A DNA stretch of 64,000 nt from Pseudonocardia kujensis (GTDB taxonomy: Bacteria > Actinomycetota > Actinomycetes > Mycobacteriales > Pseudonocardiaceae), in assembly GCF_021283305.1 (NCBI RefSeq), contig NZ_JAJSOK010000033.1, positions 1 to 64,000 of the forward strand, given 5' to 3'. Position numbers and translations under genes: made by a program. The notes under the pieces were generated by a model. That model searched no databases, was not told the DNA's origin, and saw only the letters and a list, made by a program, of their open reading frames with translations. Position 1 is the first letter of the stretch. Each line of letters opens with the position of its first letter. Shown here piece after piece: positions 8,886-16,543 of the stretch.

Positions 8886-9156
8886 TCAGCCCCGTGAGGT
8901 CCACTCCGACACCACGTCGGCCCTGGTGGCCGCGTCGAACGACGTCCGGGCGGCGACCACCGTGTCGGCGTTCCGCTTGGCCCAGTCGTCGATCCCCCCG
9001 AGGAGCGGGCCGACCTCGCGGCCAAGCCCGGTCAGTCGGTACTCGACGCGCGGGGGCACGGTCGCGTGCACCCGGCGGTCAACCAGGCCGTCCCGCTCCA
9101 GCCTGCGTAGCGCCTTGGTCAGCGACTTCTGGGTCACCCCCTCCACCGCACGGCAA
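8886..9156 (-). pseudogene. HxlR-type regulator lacking its N-terminus
   Basis: The minus strand encodes RAVEGVTQKSLTKALRRLER, then the wing with VDRRVHATVPPRVEYRLT and the end helix of an HxlR winged-helix protein. The normal first 30-35 residues, which include the WTLxIL helix, are absent. Family-like sequence stops near 9156 and the 5' leader of the cyclase gene begins within a few dozen bases. The frame stays open further upstream but without similarity. A deletion probably joined the two, leaving a non-functional regulator. Confidence 0.55.
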
Positions 9157-9210
9157 GCGATATTGAGAATCGCAGGCTGCTTCCCGACGACGACCAGCAG
9201 GAGGACACAC

Positions 9211-10200
9211 ATGACGCGATGGGCACGCCGCCCCGAGGGCTCGAACTGGGGCGAGTTCGGTGAGGACGACCAGCTCGGCAGGCTGAACCTGATCACCGCC
9301 GAACGCAGGCTCGCCGCTGTCTCAGAGGTCCGGGAGGGAATCGCGTTCCCGCTCAGTCTCCCGCTCGACTTCCCGAAGGGCGAGTACGCCGCGGGCCCGC
9401 GCAAGCAGCCGGTCCTGGCCAGCACCGCGCTGGGTCACAACCACCGCTTCCTGCCCTCGGTGCCGGACGTGGTCAGCGACGACTACGTGGTGCTCCACCT
9501 GCAGTACTCGACGCAGTGGGACTCCTTCGCCCACCACGGCGCCGTGTTCGATCTCGACGGCGCTGGCGAGCCCGCGGTCTGCTACTACAACGGCTACCGG
9601 GCCGACGTCGACGTGATCGGCGACCCGCAAGGCTCCATCCCCCCGCACGCCGACGCACTCGGCATCGAGACCATGGCTCAGACCGGCATGCAGGGCCGCG
9701 GCGTGCTGGTCGACCTGCAACGAGCGGTGGGCCGCGACCGCGTCGCCGTCGGCCACGACCAGCTGACCGAGATCATGGCCGCGCAGGACGTGACCGTCGA
9801 GCCCGGCGACATCCTCTGCCTCCACACCGGACTCACCGAGGTCATGCTGGAGGTCGGCGACGAGCTCACCCACGAGACGTTGGACCAGTGCGCGGTCCTC
9901 GACAGCCAGGACGACCGCCTCCTGCAGTGGATCACCGACAGCGGGGTGTCGGCGATTGTGGCCGACAACCTCGCCGTAGAGCCGTTCAGCCTCGACCCGG
10001 CGCCCGGAGCGAACTCGGTCCTGCCGCTGCACACCCACTGCCTGTTCAAGCAGGGGATCCCGCTCGGCGAGATGTGGTACCTGGCGGACCTCGCCCGCTG
10101 GCTGCGCGCGCACGGCCGTTCCCGCTTCCTGCTCACCGCTCCCCCACTGCGGCTCCCTGGTGCCGTGGGGTCGCCGGTCAGCGGCGTGGCGACAGTCTGA
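9211..10200 (+). CDS. Cyclase-family (kynurenine-formamidase-like) metal hydrolase
   Basis: The product is 329 aa, the size of the larger cyclase-family (PF04199) members. The metal-site region reads STQWDSFAHHGAVFD, the WDSxAH variant of the HxGTHxDxPxH motif. GDILCLHTG and the HTHCLFKQGIP stretch match later conserved blocks. Related proteins hydrolyse N-formyl or lactam bonds. The ATG at 9211 has GGAGG 7 bases upstream; translation from further upstream is unlikely because that stretch is the antisense of the HxlR remnant. It is first in the operon with the monooxygenase-hydrolase fusion and the hydroxyquinol genes, and may open a ring or release an acyl or formyl group before ring hydroxylation (inference). 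Confidence 0.82.
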   Translation: MTRWARRPEGSNWGEFGEDDQLGRLNLITAERRLAAVSEVREGIAFPLSLPLDFPKGEYAAGPRKQPVLASTALGHNHRFLPSVPDVVSDDYVVLHLQYSTQWDSFAHHGAVFDLDGAGEPAVCYYNGYRADVDVIGDPQGSIPPHADALGIETMAQTGMQGRGVLVDLQRAVGRDRVAVGHDQLTEIMAAQDVTVEPGDILCLHTGLTEVMLEVGDELTHETLDQCAVLDSQDDRLLQWITDSGVSAIVADNLAVEPFSLDPAPGANSVLPLHTHCLFKQGIPLGEMWYLADLARWLRAHGRSRFLLTAPPLRLPGAVGSPVSGVATV

Positions 10201-10321
10201 AAGCCGCGTCGCGGGACGGATCGGCCTGACGCGAAACGGATCGGACCGCGGCGCGGCCGGACCTAACGTCCACGGCGACCCGCAGGAGCGCCGTCGCTCC
10301 GCGTCGACAGGAGACCTGATC

Positions 10322-12997
10322 GTGAACCACGACTACGACGTCGCCATCGTCGGGTACGGCCCCTCCGGGCTCGTCCTGGCCTCCGCTCTCGGCAATGCCG
10401 GGCACTCGGTGGTGGTCTTCGAGCGCTGGCCGTCGCTCTACGGGCTGCCCCGTCTCACCCACATCGACGGGGAGACGGCCCGGATCGTCCAGGCCGTCGG
10501 CGACCTCGACCACGCCCTGCGCGACGCCCAGCCCATCGCGAACTACCGCTACCTCAACGGCCAGGGCGAGGAGCTGCTCGAGCTGGACTGGCGCGGCAAC
10601 TCGTGCGGTCACCCCGCGCACCTGGCGATCTACCAGCCCGACATCGAGGACGCGATCGACACCCACGTCCGGGCGTCGGGCCACGTCGAGGTCAACCAGG
10701 GTTGGTCGGTGGTCGCGCTACGCCCGCAGGCGGACGGTGTGGAGCTCGCCGCCCGACCCTGGACGCAGTCCCGCACGGGCCAATGGTCACACGGCGGCGA
10801 GGAGCGCATCGTCCGGGCGAAGTACGTGGTCGGGGCCGACGGCGCCAACAGCTTCGTCCGCACCACCCTGGGCATCGAGCGCAGCGACAACGGCGTCGAC
10901 GACCGGTGGCTCAACCTCGACACCGAGCGGCTCCGCCCACTGCCGGAGCGGTTCGGCAGCCTCACCCAGTACTGCGACCCGGTCCGCGGGTCGATGCACA
11001 TGCCGATCGGGAAGAGCCGCCAGCGGTTCGAGCTGGCCGTCCTGCCCGGCGAGGACGCCGCCGAGTTCGAGCGTCCCGAGTTCGCGTGGAAGTGGCTGCG
11101 CGAGACGCACGATCTGGGTCCGGAGGACGTCAAGATCCTCCGCCAGATCGTCTACACCTTCCAAGGTCGGATCGCCGAGCAGTGGCGAGAGGGGCGCGTG
11201 TTCCTGATCGGCGACGCAGCCCACACCACCCCGCCCTACATGGGCCAGGGCGCCTGCTCCGGGATGCGCGACGGCCTGACGCTGGGTTGGAAGCTCGACC
11301 TGGTCCTGCGCGGCCTCGCCGGCGACGCGCTGCTGGACACCTACGAGGCCGAGCGCCGCCCGCACGCCACCGCGATCACCGAGATCTCCAGCGCGCTGGG
11401 CCGGGTGGCGAACACCCACGACCCGGTCGCCGCCGCGGCCCGGGACCAGGCGTTCCGCGACGGCACCGCACCGCCGCCCCCGCCCTTCCCGATCATCGGG
11501 GCCGGCGTGATTCACCATGACCCGGACGGGCAGCCCTCCGCGCTGGCCGGCACGCTCGTCCCGCAGGGCGTGGTGAGCAGGGACGGGACGAAGGGCCTGT
11601 TCGACGACGTCGTCGGGCGCGGGTTCAGCTTGGTCACCGCCGCGGACCCGAGCTCGGCGCTCGGCGCCGGCCGGCTGACGTTCCTCGACCGGCTCGACAC
11701 GACGACCGCCGTGCTGGGCACGGACGTCGAAGACGTCGACGGCACCTACGCCGCATTCCTGCGCGACAACAGGGTCGAGGCGTTCATCGGGAGGCCCGAC
11801 TTCCATTTCTTCTGGGCTGGCGCCCTGGCCGATCTCCCCGCAGCCGTCGACCAGCTGCGAGCGCGGCTGGCCTGGAGCGAGGAGACCGAGCTGCCCCCAG
11901 CCGAGGTGCTGTGGCGGGCCATGTCGCCGACCCGGATGCTCGACTACGGCATGGACTACGGCGACGTCCTCGGGCTCCGCCGACTGACCACAGCAGGCAC
12001 ACCCTGGGACCTCGTCGCCGAGGGCCTGGCCGACCACCACCTCGAGCGCGCCGCGAACGCCGACCGGGAGGGCCGTACAGCGACCGCGGAGGAGGCCTAC
12101 CGTGCCGCGATCGCGTGCCTGGTGTTCGCCCAGATGGCCTTCAACGCCGACACCGGACGCAAGCGCGCCCTCTACAGCAAGCTCACCAACACCGTCTCCG
12201 CTGCGGCCACCATCGTGTCGGCCGCGGCGGAGCGCGCGACCGGCGCCGCCGCGCCACCTCGGTTCCAAGCCGTCGAGATCCCCTTCGGGGACGGCACGAT
12301 GTACGGCTGGCTGCTGCGGCCGCTGGGGCCCGTCCTGGGCACGGTAGTGATCTTCGGTGGGCAGAGCGGCTGGGGGCCCGCGTATCTCCGGCAGGCCGAC
12401 GCGCTCAACCGGCGCGGTGTCGCGGCACTTCTGGCCGAGGGCCCGGGCCAGGGCCGGACGCGGCTCCACGGGAACGTGCTGCTCGACGTCGACGTCCGCG
12501 CGGCGTACCGCGCCTTCGTCGACCACGTCGTCGAGCTGGGACTCGGGCCCGTCGGGCTGTGGGGCAACAGCAACGGCGGCCTCTACGCCGGCACCACCGC
12601 CGCGTCCGATCCACGGGTCGCCGCGGTGTGCATCAACGGCGCGCCGGCCCAGCCGCGGCTGCTCACCTTCCGCAGCTACGTCGAACAGGCCGCCGCGATG
12701 CTCGGCACCACCGACCGCGCCGCGATCCAGCAGAACTTCGACCGGATCGCGCTGCAGCCGGAGGACCGCATCGACTGCCCGGTGCTCGTCCTGCACGGCG
12801 GCGAGGACCCCCTTGTCGGACTCGACGAGCAGCAGCCGTTCCTCGACGCCGCCGCGCACCACGGAGACGCCACCCTGCGCGTTTGGGCGGACGGCGAGCA
12901 CACGATCTACAACCACTCGACCGAGCGCAGCGCGGTGGTCGCCGACTGGTTCACTCGCGCGCTCACGAACCGGGCTGGAGACCATGGACCTCGATGA
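10322..12997 (+). CDS. Fusion of an FAD aromatic hydroxylase (MhpA-like) and an alpha/beta-hydrolase
   Basis: The product is 891 aa from a GTG with AGGAG upstream. Residues 1 to about 540 are a class A flavin monooxygenase. They have VGYGPSGL (dinucleotide fold), LTHIDGETARI as in MhpA, the VVGADGANS motif, and LIGDAAHTTPPYMGQGAC with RDGLTLGWKL. Residues about 590-890 are an alpha/beta-hydrolase of the FrsA/2,6-dihydroxypseudooxynicotine-hydrolase kind. They have LLAEGPGQGRTR, nucleophile elbow GNSNGG (Ser750), HGGEDPLVG (Asp829) and DGEHTIY (His860), so the triad looks complete. The C-terminus overlaps the hydroxyquinol dioxygenase gene by 14 bp. I infer that one chain removes a side chain from a dihydroxyarene and hydroxylates the ring to hydroxyquinol. 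The order of steps and the substrate are unproven. Confidence 0.87.
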   Translation: MNHDYDVAIVGYGPSGLVLASALGNAGHSVVVFERWPSLYGLPRLTHIDGETARIVQAVGDLDHALRDAQPIANYRYLNGQGEELLELDWRGNSCGHPAHLAIYQPDIEDAIDTHVRASGHVEVNQGWSVVALRPQADGVELAARPWTQSRTGQWSHGGEERIVRAKYVVGADGANSFVRTTLGIERSDNGVDDRWLNLDTERLRPLPERFGSLTQYCDPVRGSMHMPIGKSRQRFELAVLPGEDAAEFERPEFAWKWLRETHDLGPEDVKILRQIVYTFQGRIAEQWREGRVFLIGDAAHTTPPYMGQGACSGMRDGLTLGWKLDLVLRGLAGDALLDTYEAERRPHATAITEISSALGRVANTHDPVAAAARDQAFRDGTAPPPPPFPIIGAGVIHHDPDGQPSALAGTLVPQGVVSRDGTKGLFDDVVGRGFSLVTAADPSSALGAGRLTFLDRLDTTTAVLGTDVEDVDGTYAAFLRDNRVEAFIGRPDFHFFWAGALADLPAAVDQLRARLAWSEETELPPAEVLWRAMSPTRMLDYGMDYGDVLGLRRLTTAGTPWDLVAEGLADHHLERAANADREGRTATAEEAYRAAIACLVFAQMAFNADTGRKRALYSKLTNTVSAAATIVSAAAERATGAAAPPRFQAVEIPFGDGTMYGWLLRPLGPVLGTVVIFGGQSGWGPAYLRQADALNRRGVAALLAEGPGQGRTRLHGNVLLDVDVRAAYRAFVDHVVELGLGPVGLWGNSNGGLYAGTTAASDPRVAAVCINGAPAQPRLLTFRSYVEQAAAMLGTTDRAAIQQNFDRIALQPEDRIDCPVLVLHGGEDPLVGLDEQQPFLDAAAHHGDATLRVWADGEHTIYNHSTERSAVVADWFTRALTNRAGDHGPR

Positions 12998-13838
12998 GAG
13001 CAGCCTGCTCGACGCCGTCCTGGCCACCCTCGACGGAACGCCGGACCCGCGGCTGAAGGAGATCCTCACCACCGTCGGGCGGCACCTGCACGCCGCGGTC
13101 CGGGAGCTGCGGCTGACCAACCGGGAGTGGGAGCAGGCCGTCGAGTTCCTCACTGCCGTCGGGCACACGTCCGACGCCACCCGGCAGGAGTTCGTGCTGC
13201 TCTCCGACGTCCTCGGAGTGTCGATGCTGGTGGAGACGATCAACGGCGCCCACGCGGGCACCGAGTCCACCGTGCTCGGGCCCTTCCACATGGTCGACTC
13301 CCCGGCCCGCGAGCTCGGCGACTCCGTCAACCTGATCGGGAAGGGCCAGCCCTGCGTGATCACCGGCTCGGTGCGGGACGTGGACGGGACCCCGCTGTCC
13401 GGGGCTACGGTCGACATCTGGCAGTGCGACGAGAACGGCTTCTACGACGTGCAGCAGCCGGAGAGCCAGCCGCCCGGCAACGGCCGCGGGCTCTTCCACG
13501 CCGACGACGAGGGCCGGTTCTGGTTTCGGACAGTGGTGCCCAGCCACTATCCGATCCCGACCGACGGTCCGGTCGGCGCGCTGCTGGCGGCCACTCGCCG
13601 CCACCCCTACCGGCCCGCCCACGTCCACGTGATCGCCGAGGCGCCCGGGCACGTCCCGCTGACCACGCACATGTTCGTCGCGGACAGCCCCTACCTCGAC
13701 AGCGACGCCGTCTTCGCGGTGCGCGGGAACCTGGTCACCGAGTTCGCGGAGGTGACAGAGCCCGCCGAGGCCGAGCAGTACGGGGTCTCCGTGCCGTTCC
13801 GCCACGCGCACTTCGACATCCAGCTGGCGCGGGCATGA
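12984..13838 (+). CDS. Hydroxyquinol 1,2-dioxygenase (intradiol)
   Basis: The product is 284 aa with the N-terminal dimerisation domain of intradiol dioxygenases and a C-terminal beta-sandwich. The four Fe(III) ligands are visible: Tyr154 (GFYDVQ), Tyr189 (SHYPIP), and His213 and His215 (RPAHVHV). The TESTVLGPFH stretch and the DVQQPE loop are like hydroxyquinol rather than catechol enzymes. It would cleave 1,2,4-trihydroxybenzene to maleylacetate, which the next gene reduces. The start overlaps the upstream gene (ATG at 12984, previous stop at 12997), so translation is probably coupled. Assignment of substrate rests on the maleylacetate reductase partner. Confidence 0.9.
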   Translation: MDLDESSLLDAVLATLDGTPDPRLKEILTTVGRHLHAAVRELRLTNREWEQAVEFLTAVGHTSDATRQEFVLLSDVLGVSMLVETINGAHAGTESTVLGPFHMVDSPARELGDSVNLIGKGQPCVITGSVRDVDGTPLSGATVDIWQCDENGFYDVQQPESQPPGNGRGLFHADDEGRFWFRTVVPSHYPIPTDGPVGALLAATRRHPYRPAHVHVIAEAPGHVPLTTHMFVADSPYLDSDAVFAVRGNLVTEFAEVTEPAEAEQYGVSVPFRHAHFDIQLARA

Positions 13839-14881
13839 GCGCCGTGACCTACGAGGCCCTGCCGATGCGGGTGGTCTTCGGGCCAGGCTCGCTGGGCCGG
13901 CTCGGCGAGGAGACGGAGAGGCTCGGCCTGCGACGCCTCCTCGTGCTCTCCACACCCGGCCAGCGCGTTCTCGCCGAGCGTGTGGCGGCTGTGCTGGGGG
14001 ATCACGCCGTCGGGATCCACGACCGGGCGCGCATGCACGTGCCGGTGCACACCGTCGATGGCGCCGCGAAGGCTGCCGCCGAGCTCGTGGCGGACGGATG
14101 TGTGGCTGCAGGCGGCGGATCGACGGTCGGCCTGGCCAAGGCCCTCGCCCTGCGCGCGGGCCTGCCCTACGTCGCGCTGCCGACGACCTACGCAGGCTCC
14201 GAGATGACACCGGTGTGGGGCCTGACCGAGAACGCGCGCAAGCGGACCGGTCGGGACCGAGCAGTGCTGCCGCGGGCGGTGGTCTACGACCCGGACCTGA
14301 CGAGCACCGTGCCCGCCTCGGTGGCCGCCGCGAGCGGGCTCAACGCGATCGCCCACGCGGTCGAGGCGCTCTACGCGCCCGACGGGTCGCCGGTCGTCGA
14401 GGCCATGGCCGAACGCGGTATCCGCGAGCTCGCCGCCGCGCTCCCCACGGCTCCGGCCAACGAGCTGGCTCGGGCGTCCGCGCTGGAGGGGGCGTGGCTC
14501 TGCGGTGCCTGCCTCGGCGCCACCACTATGGGCCTGCACCACAAGCTTTGCCATGTCCTCGGTGGGATGCTCGATCTTCCCCACGCCAAGACCCATGCGG
14601 TCGTCCTCCCGTACGTCGCCGCGTTCAACCTGCCTGCCATGCCGCAGGCGGACGTGGCCATCCGCCGGGCGCTCGACGTGCCAGATGCCGCGGACGGTCT
14701 CCACGACCTGGCCATCCGCCTGGGCGCACCGCACAGCCTCGCCGACCTCGGCGTCGAGCGCTCCCAGCTCGACATGGTCGTCGAGGAGGCCCTCGCCGCG
14801 CCCTACGCCAACCCACGCCCGATTCATCGCGAGGATCTCGTGCGCCTCCTCGATGAGATGCGGAGAGGCTGTTGGCGATGA
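13835..14881 (+). CDS. Maleylacetate reductase
   Basis: The product is 348 aa, the normal length for the iron-ADH-like maleylacetate reductases. GGGSTVGLAKALAL binds NAD(P)H, PTTYAGSEMT is the family block, and HAVEALY and LHHKLCHVLGG carry the metal-region histidines. It converts maleylacetate to 3-oxoadipate, the end of the hydroxyquinol pathway. Its ATG overlaps the stop of the dioxygenase gene (ATGA). It is the last gene of the ring-cleavage operon, and a strong hairpin lies about 220 bp downstream. No 3-oxoadipate thiolase or CoA-transferase is adjacent. Confidence 0.92.
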   Translation: MSAVTYEALPMRVVFGPGSLGRLGEETERLGLRRLLVLSTPGQRVLAERVAAVLGDHAVGIHDRARMHVPVHTVDGAAKAAAELVADGCVAAGGGSTVGLAKALALRAGLPYVALPTTYAGSEMTPVWGLTENARKRTGRDRAVLPRAVVYDPDLTSTVPASVAAASGLNAIAHAVEALYAPDGSPVVEAMAERGIRELAAALPTAPANELARASALEGAWLCGACLGATTMGLHHKLCHVLGGMLDLPHAKTHAVVLPYVAAFNLPAMPQADVAIRRALDVPDAADGLHDLAIRLGAPHSLADLGVERSQLDMVVEEALAAPYANPRPIHREDLVRLLDEMRRGCWR

Positions 14882-15420
14882 ACGCAAGATCGTCGGGGGG
14901 GCCCGAGTCCCCCGTCCCGCAGTCACCGTTTTGGTCACCGCTTACGACCGATCACCGTGCCGAACAGGCATCTCCACTGATGATCGACACGCGGCCGAAA
15001 TAGCGTCTGGCCTGCAGCAACGAGTTCCGGGGATCGCGAGTGAGTACCCGACTCCCCTCCAGCGGGTTGGGGGTCGATTCCCTCGCGGCGCACCGAAGCA
15101 GCAGGTCAGAGCGTTGTTACTCTGGCCTGCTTCGCGTTTTTACGATCAAGTCACCGTTTACCACACGGGAACTCCCTAAAGGGAGTCGGCTGATCAGGCT
15201 TTTGAGGCACTGACTTCTCCGATACTCGCAGTTCACGAGGCCAACGAACTCACCGGTCGTCGCAGCCCTCTCGGCAGCGACAGGAGTCAGCTGATCGACG
15301 GACGTCACGTCCCCGCGATCATGGGAGTCACCATCGCCAGCCGTGGTCAGACGTCATCAGCCGTCGCGGAAGCCCGCCCGCCGACATCGGAGCGATACCA
15401 TCGCCCCCATCACCGCCCAC
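14882..15420. other. Intergenic stretch with short repeats and a possible tRNA 3'-end-like segment
   Basis: No gene is supported. The 14922-14955 segment matches 39778-39810 near the insertion sequence (both contain GTCACCGT, TTGGTCACC and CGATCAC). Two copies of the GGAGTC(A/G)GCTGATC motif lie at 15182-15195 and 15283-15296; a third is at 160-173. At about 15062-15095 the order stem, TCGATTC, stem looks like a T-arm with acceptor strand, but the T-loop is not canonical and a different hairpin is equally possible. The pattern would fit an old integration site; this is weak inference. Confidence 0.35.
15100..15141 (+). terminator. Rho-independent terminator
   Basis: AGCAGGTCAGAG (15100-15111) pairs with CTCTGGCCTGCT (15120-15131) across an 8-nt loop, with a single G-T pair. 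TCGCG and five T residues follow (15137-15141). It is the clearest classical terminator in the window. It may end the hydroxyquinol operon, about 220 bp upstream, or belong to an RNA gene that is now lost. Confidence 0.7.
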
Positions 15421-15532
15421 CCGTGAACCGCACCGGTACGGTCCCCCCTGCCCCACAGCCTGCCCCACCGAGATACGGCAGGCGCTGCTCCCCGAGGAAG
15501 CCGGCCAGTTCGACCGCGAATGGCGCGCTGCC

Positions 15533-15811
15533 ATGGCCCGCTCGGCCGAGGCCCTCGACCTCACCGAGGTCTACCGCATCCTCGACCGCTGGCGAGACAT
15601 CGCCGCGCCAACACAGGCCGACCCCGAGGCTCACCGCCGCATGCTCCAGTGCTACTCCGACATGGACTCCGTCGTCGACGACCAACTGTGGACCCCGGAG
15701 ACTCTCGAGGGCGACAAGGGTCTGTTCTCCTGGGGGCCGCCCCCGCCGCCGTCCTTCCCGCGTCCCGACGATCTCGCCGAGCTCATGACAGGCGTCCACC
15801 TGCCGGGATGA
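15533..15811 (+). CDS. Small DUF6247-like protein, start unresolved
   Basis: From the ATG at 15533 the product is 92 aa and includes LDLTEVYRILDRWRDIA and PEAHRRML, which I recognise from DUF6247-type actinobacterial proteins. In-frame sequence upstream (about 15470-15532) continues the similarity with IRQALLPEEAGQFDREWRAA. The true start is therefore further upstream and not ATG, or the gene has lost its beginning. The C-terminal third (SWGPPPPPSFPRPDD) is proline-rich. Such proteins are often found beside toxin-like genes, but none is visible. Function unknown. Confidence 0.45.
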   Translation: MARSAEALDLTEVYRILDRWRDIAAPTQADPEAHRRMLQCYSDMDSVVDDQLWTPETLEGDKGLFSWGPPPPPSFPRPDDLAELMTGVHLPG

Positions 15812-15844
15812 CCGAGCCTCGATGGCCCTGACCTCGGATGACGT

Positions 15845-16430
15845 CGAGTGGCTGCGCGCGGGCCGCCTCGCGACTCGGCGATCTGTTCGCCGACCGCCCC
15901 CACCTCTACGCCGACCCGGCTTCCGCGCGGGCATAGCCCAGCTGGCCGACCTGGACCTTGTCCTCGACGCCTTCGTCCTGGCGCCGCAGCCGGCCGACGT
16001 CATGGACCTCGCCCGGCATTCCCGCAGCTGCCGATCGCGCTGCACCACCTGGGCAACCCGGTTGGCATCGGACGAGACCGGGGCCGGATGCCGGAGGAGT
16101 TCCCGGCCTGGCGCAAGGACATGACCGACCTCGTCGCCTGCGCCAACGTCGTCGACAAGGCGGGTGGGCTCGGCACCTTCCTTCGGGATCCACCTCCTTC
16201 CTCGCCGAGACGTCGGTCTCCTTCGAGGTTCTGGCGAGCGAGTGGCGCCCGTACGTCGAGGAGGCCCACCCTCTTCGGCGCGGACCGCCTGATGTTCGAG
16301 AGCAACCTGCTCACCGACGGTGCCGGGACCTTCCGCACCGTGTGCAACGCCTTCCAGCGCCTCACCGCGGACGGCTCGGACGCGGGGCGGGCGAGCCTTC
16401 CTCGCCGGCACCGCTAACCGCATCTACAGC
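15845..16430 (+). pseudogene. Decayed amidohydrolase (TIM-barrel, amidohydrolase 2 family)
   Basis: Fragments in different frames line up in order with one amidohydrolase. They are FRAGIAQLADLDLVLDAFVL, then LPIALHHLGNPVGIGRDRG, then FPAWRKDMTDLVACANVVDK with a KAGGLG block, then EVLASEWRPYVEEA, LFGADRLMFESN, TVCNAFQRLTADGSD and FLAGTANRIYSLT. At least three frameshifts separate them and the metal-binding N-terminus is missing. Intact relatives are lactone or dicarboxylate hydrolases. It lies just upstream of the luciferase-like gene and may once have been part of that operon. Confidence 0.7.
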
Positions 16431-16543
16431 CTGACCTGGCTTTATAGGGACTGCGCTATCCCGATATCAAGACGCTGGTATTGGAACTATGGATGCAGCC
16501 GCCCTACCGTCGAACCATCCCGAACGAGGAGGTTCGCGACCCC

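Noticed and set aside
10787-13417. An 876-codon open frame antisense to the monooxygenase-hydrolase fusion
   Set aside because: It mirrors the codon bias of the real gene, has no family motif and no ribosome binding site; a shadow of high-GC coding DNA.
15041-15099. Possible tRNA gene or its 3' fragment (T-arm-like TCGATTC between paired bases)
   Set aside because: The T-loop is not canonical, no D-arm or anticodon arm can be folded upstream, and an alternative hairpin uses the same bases. Kept only as a weak note.
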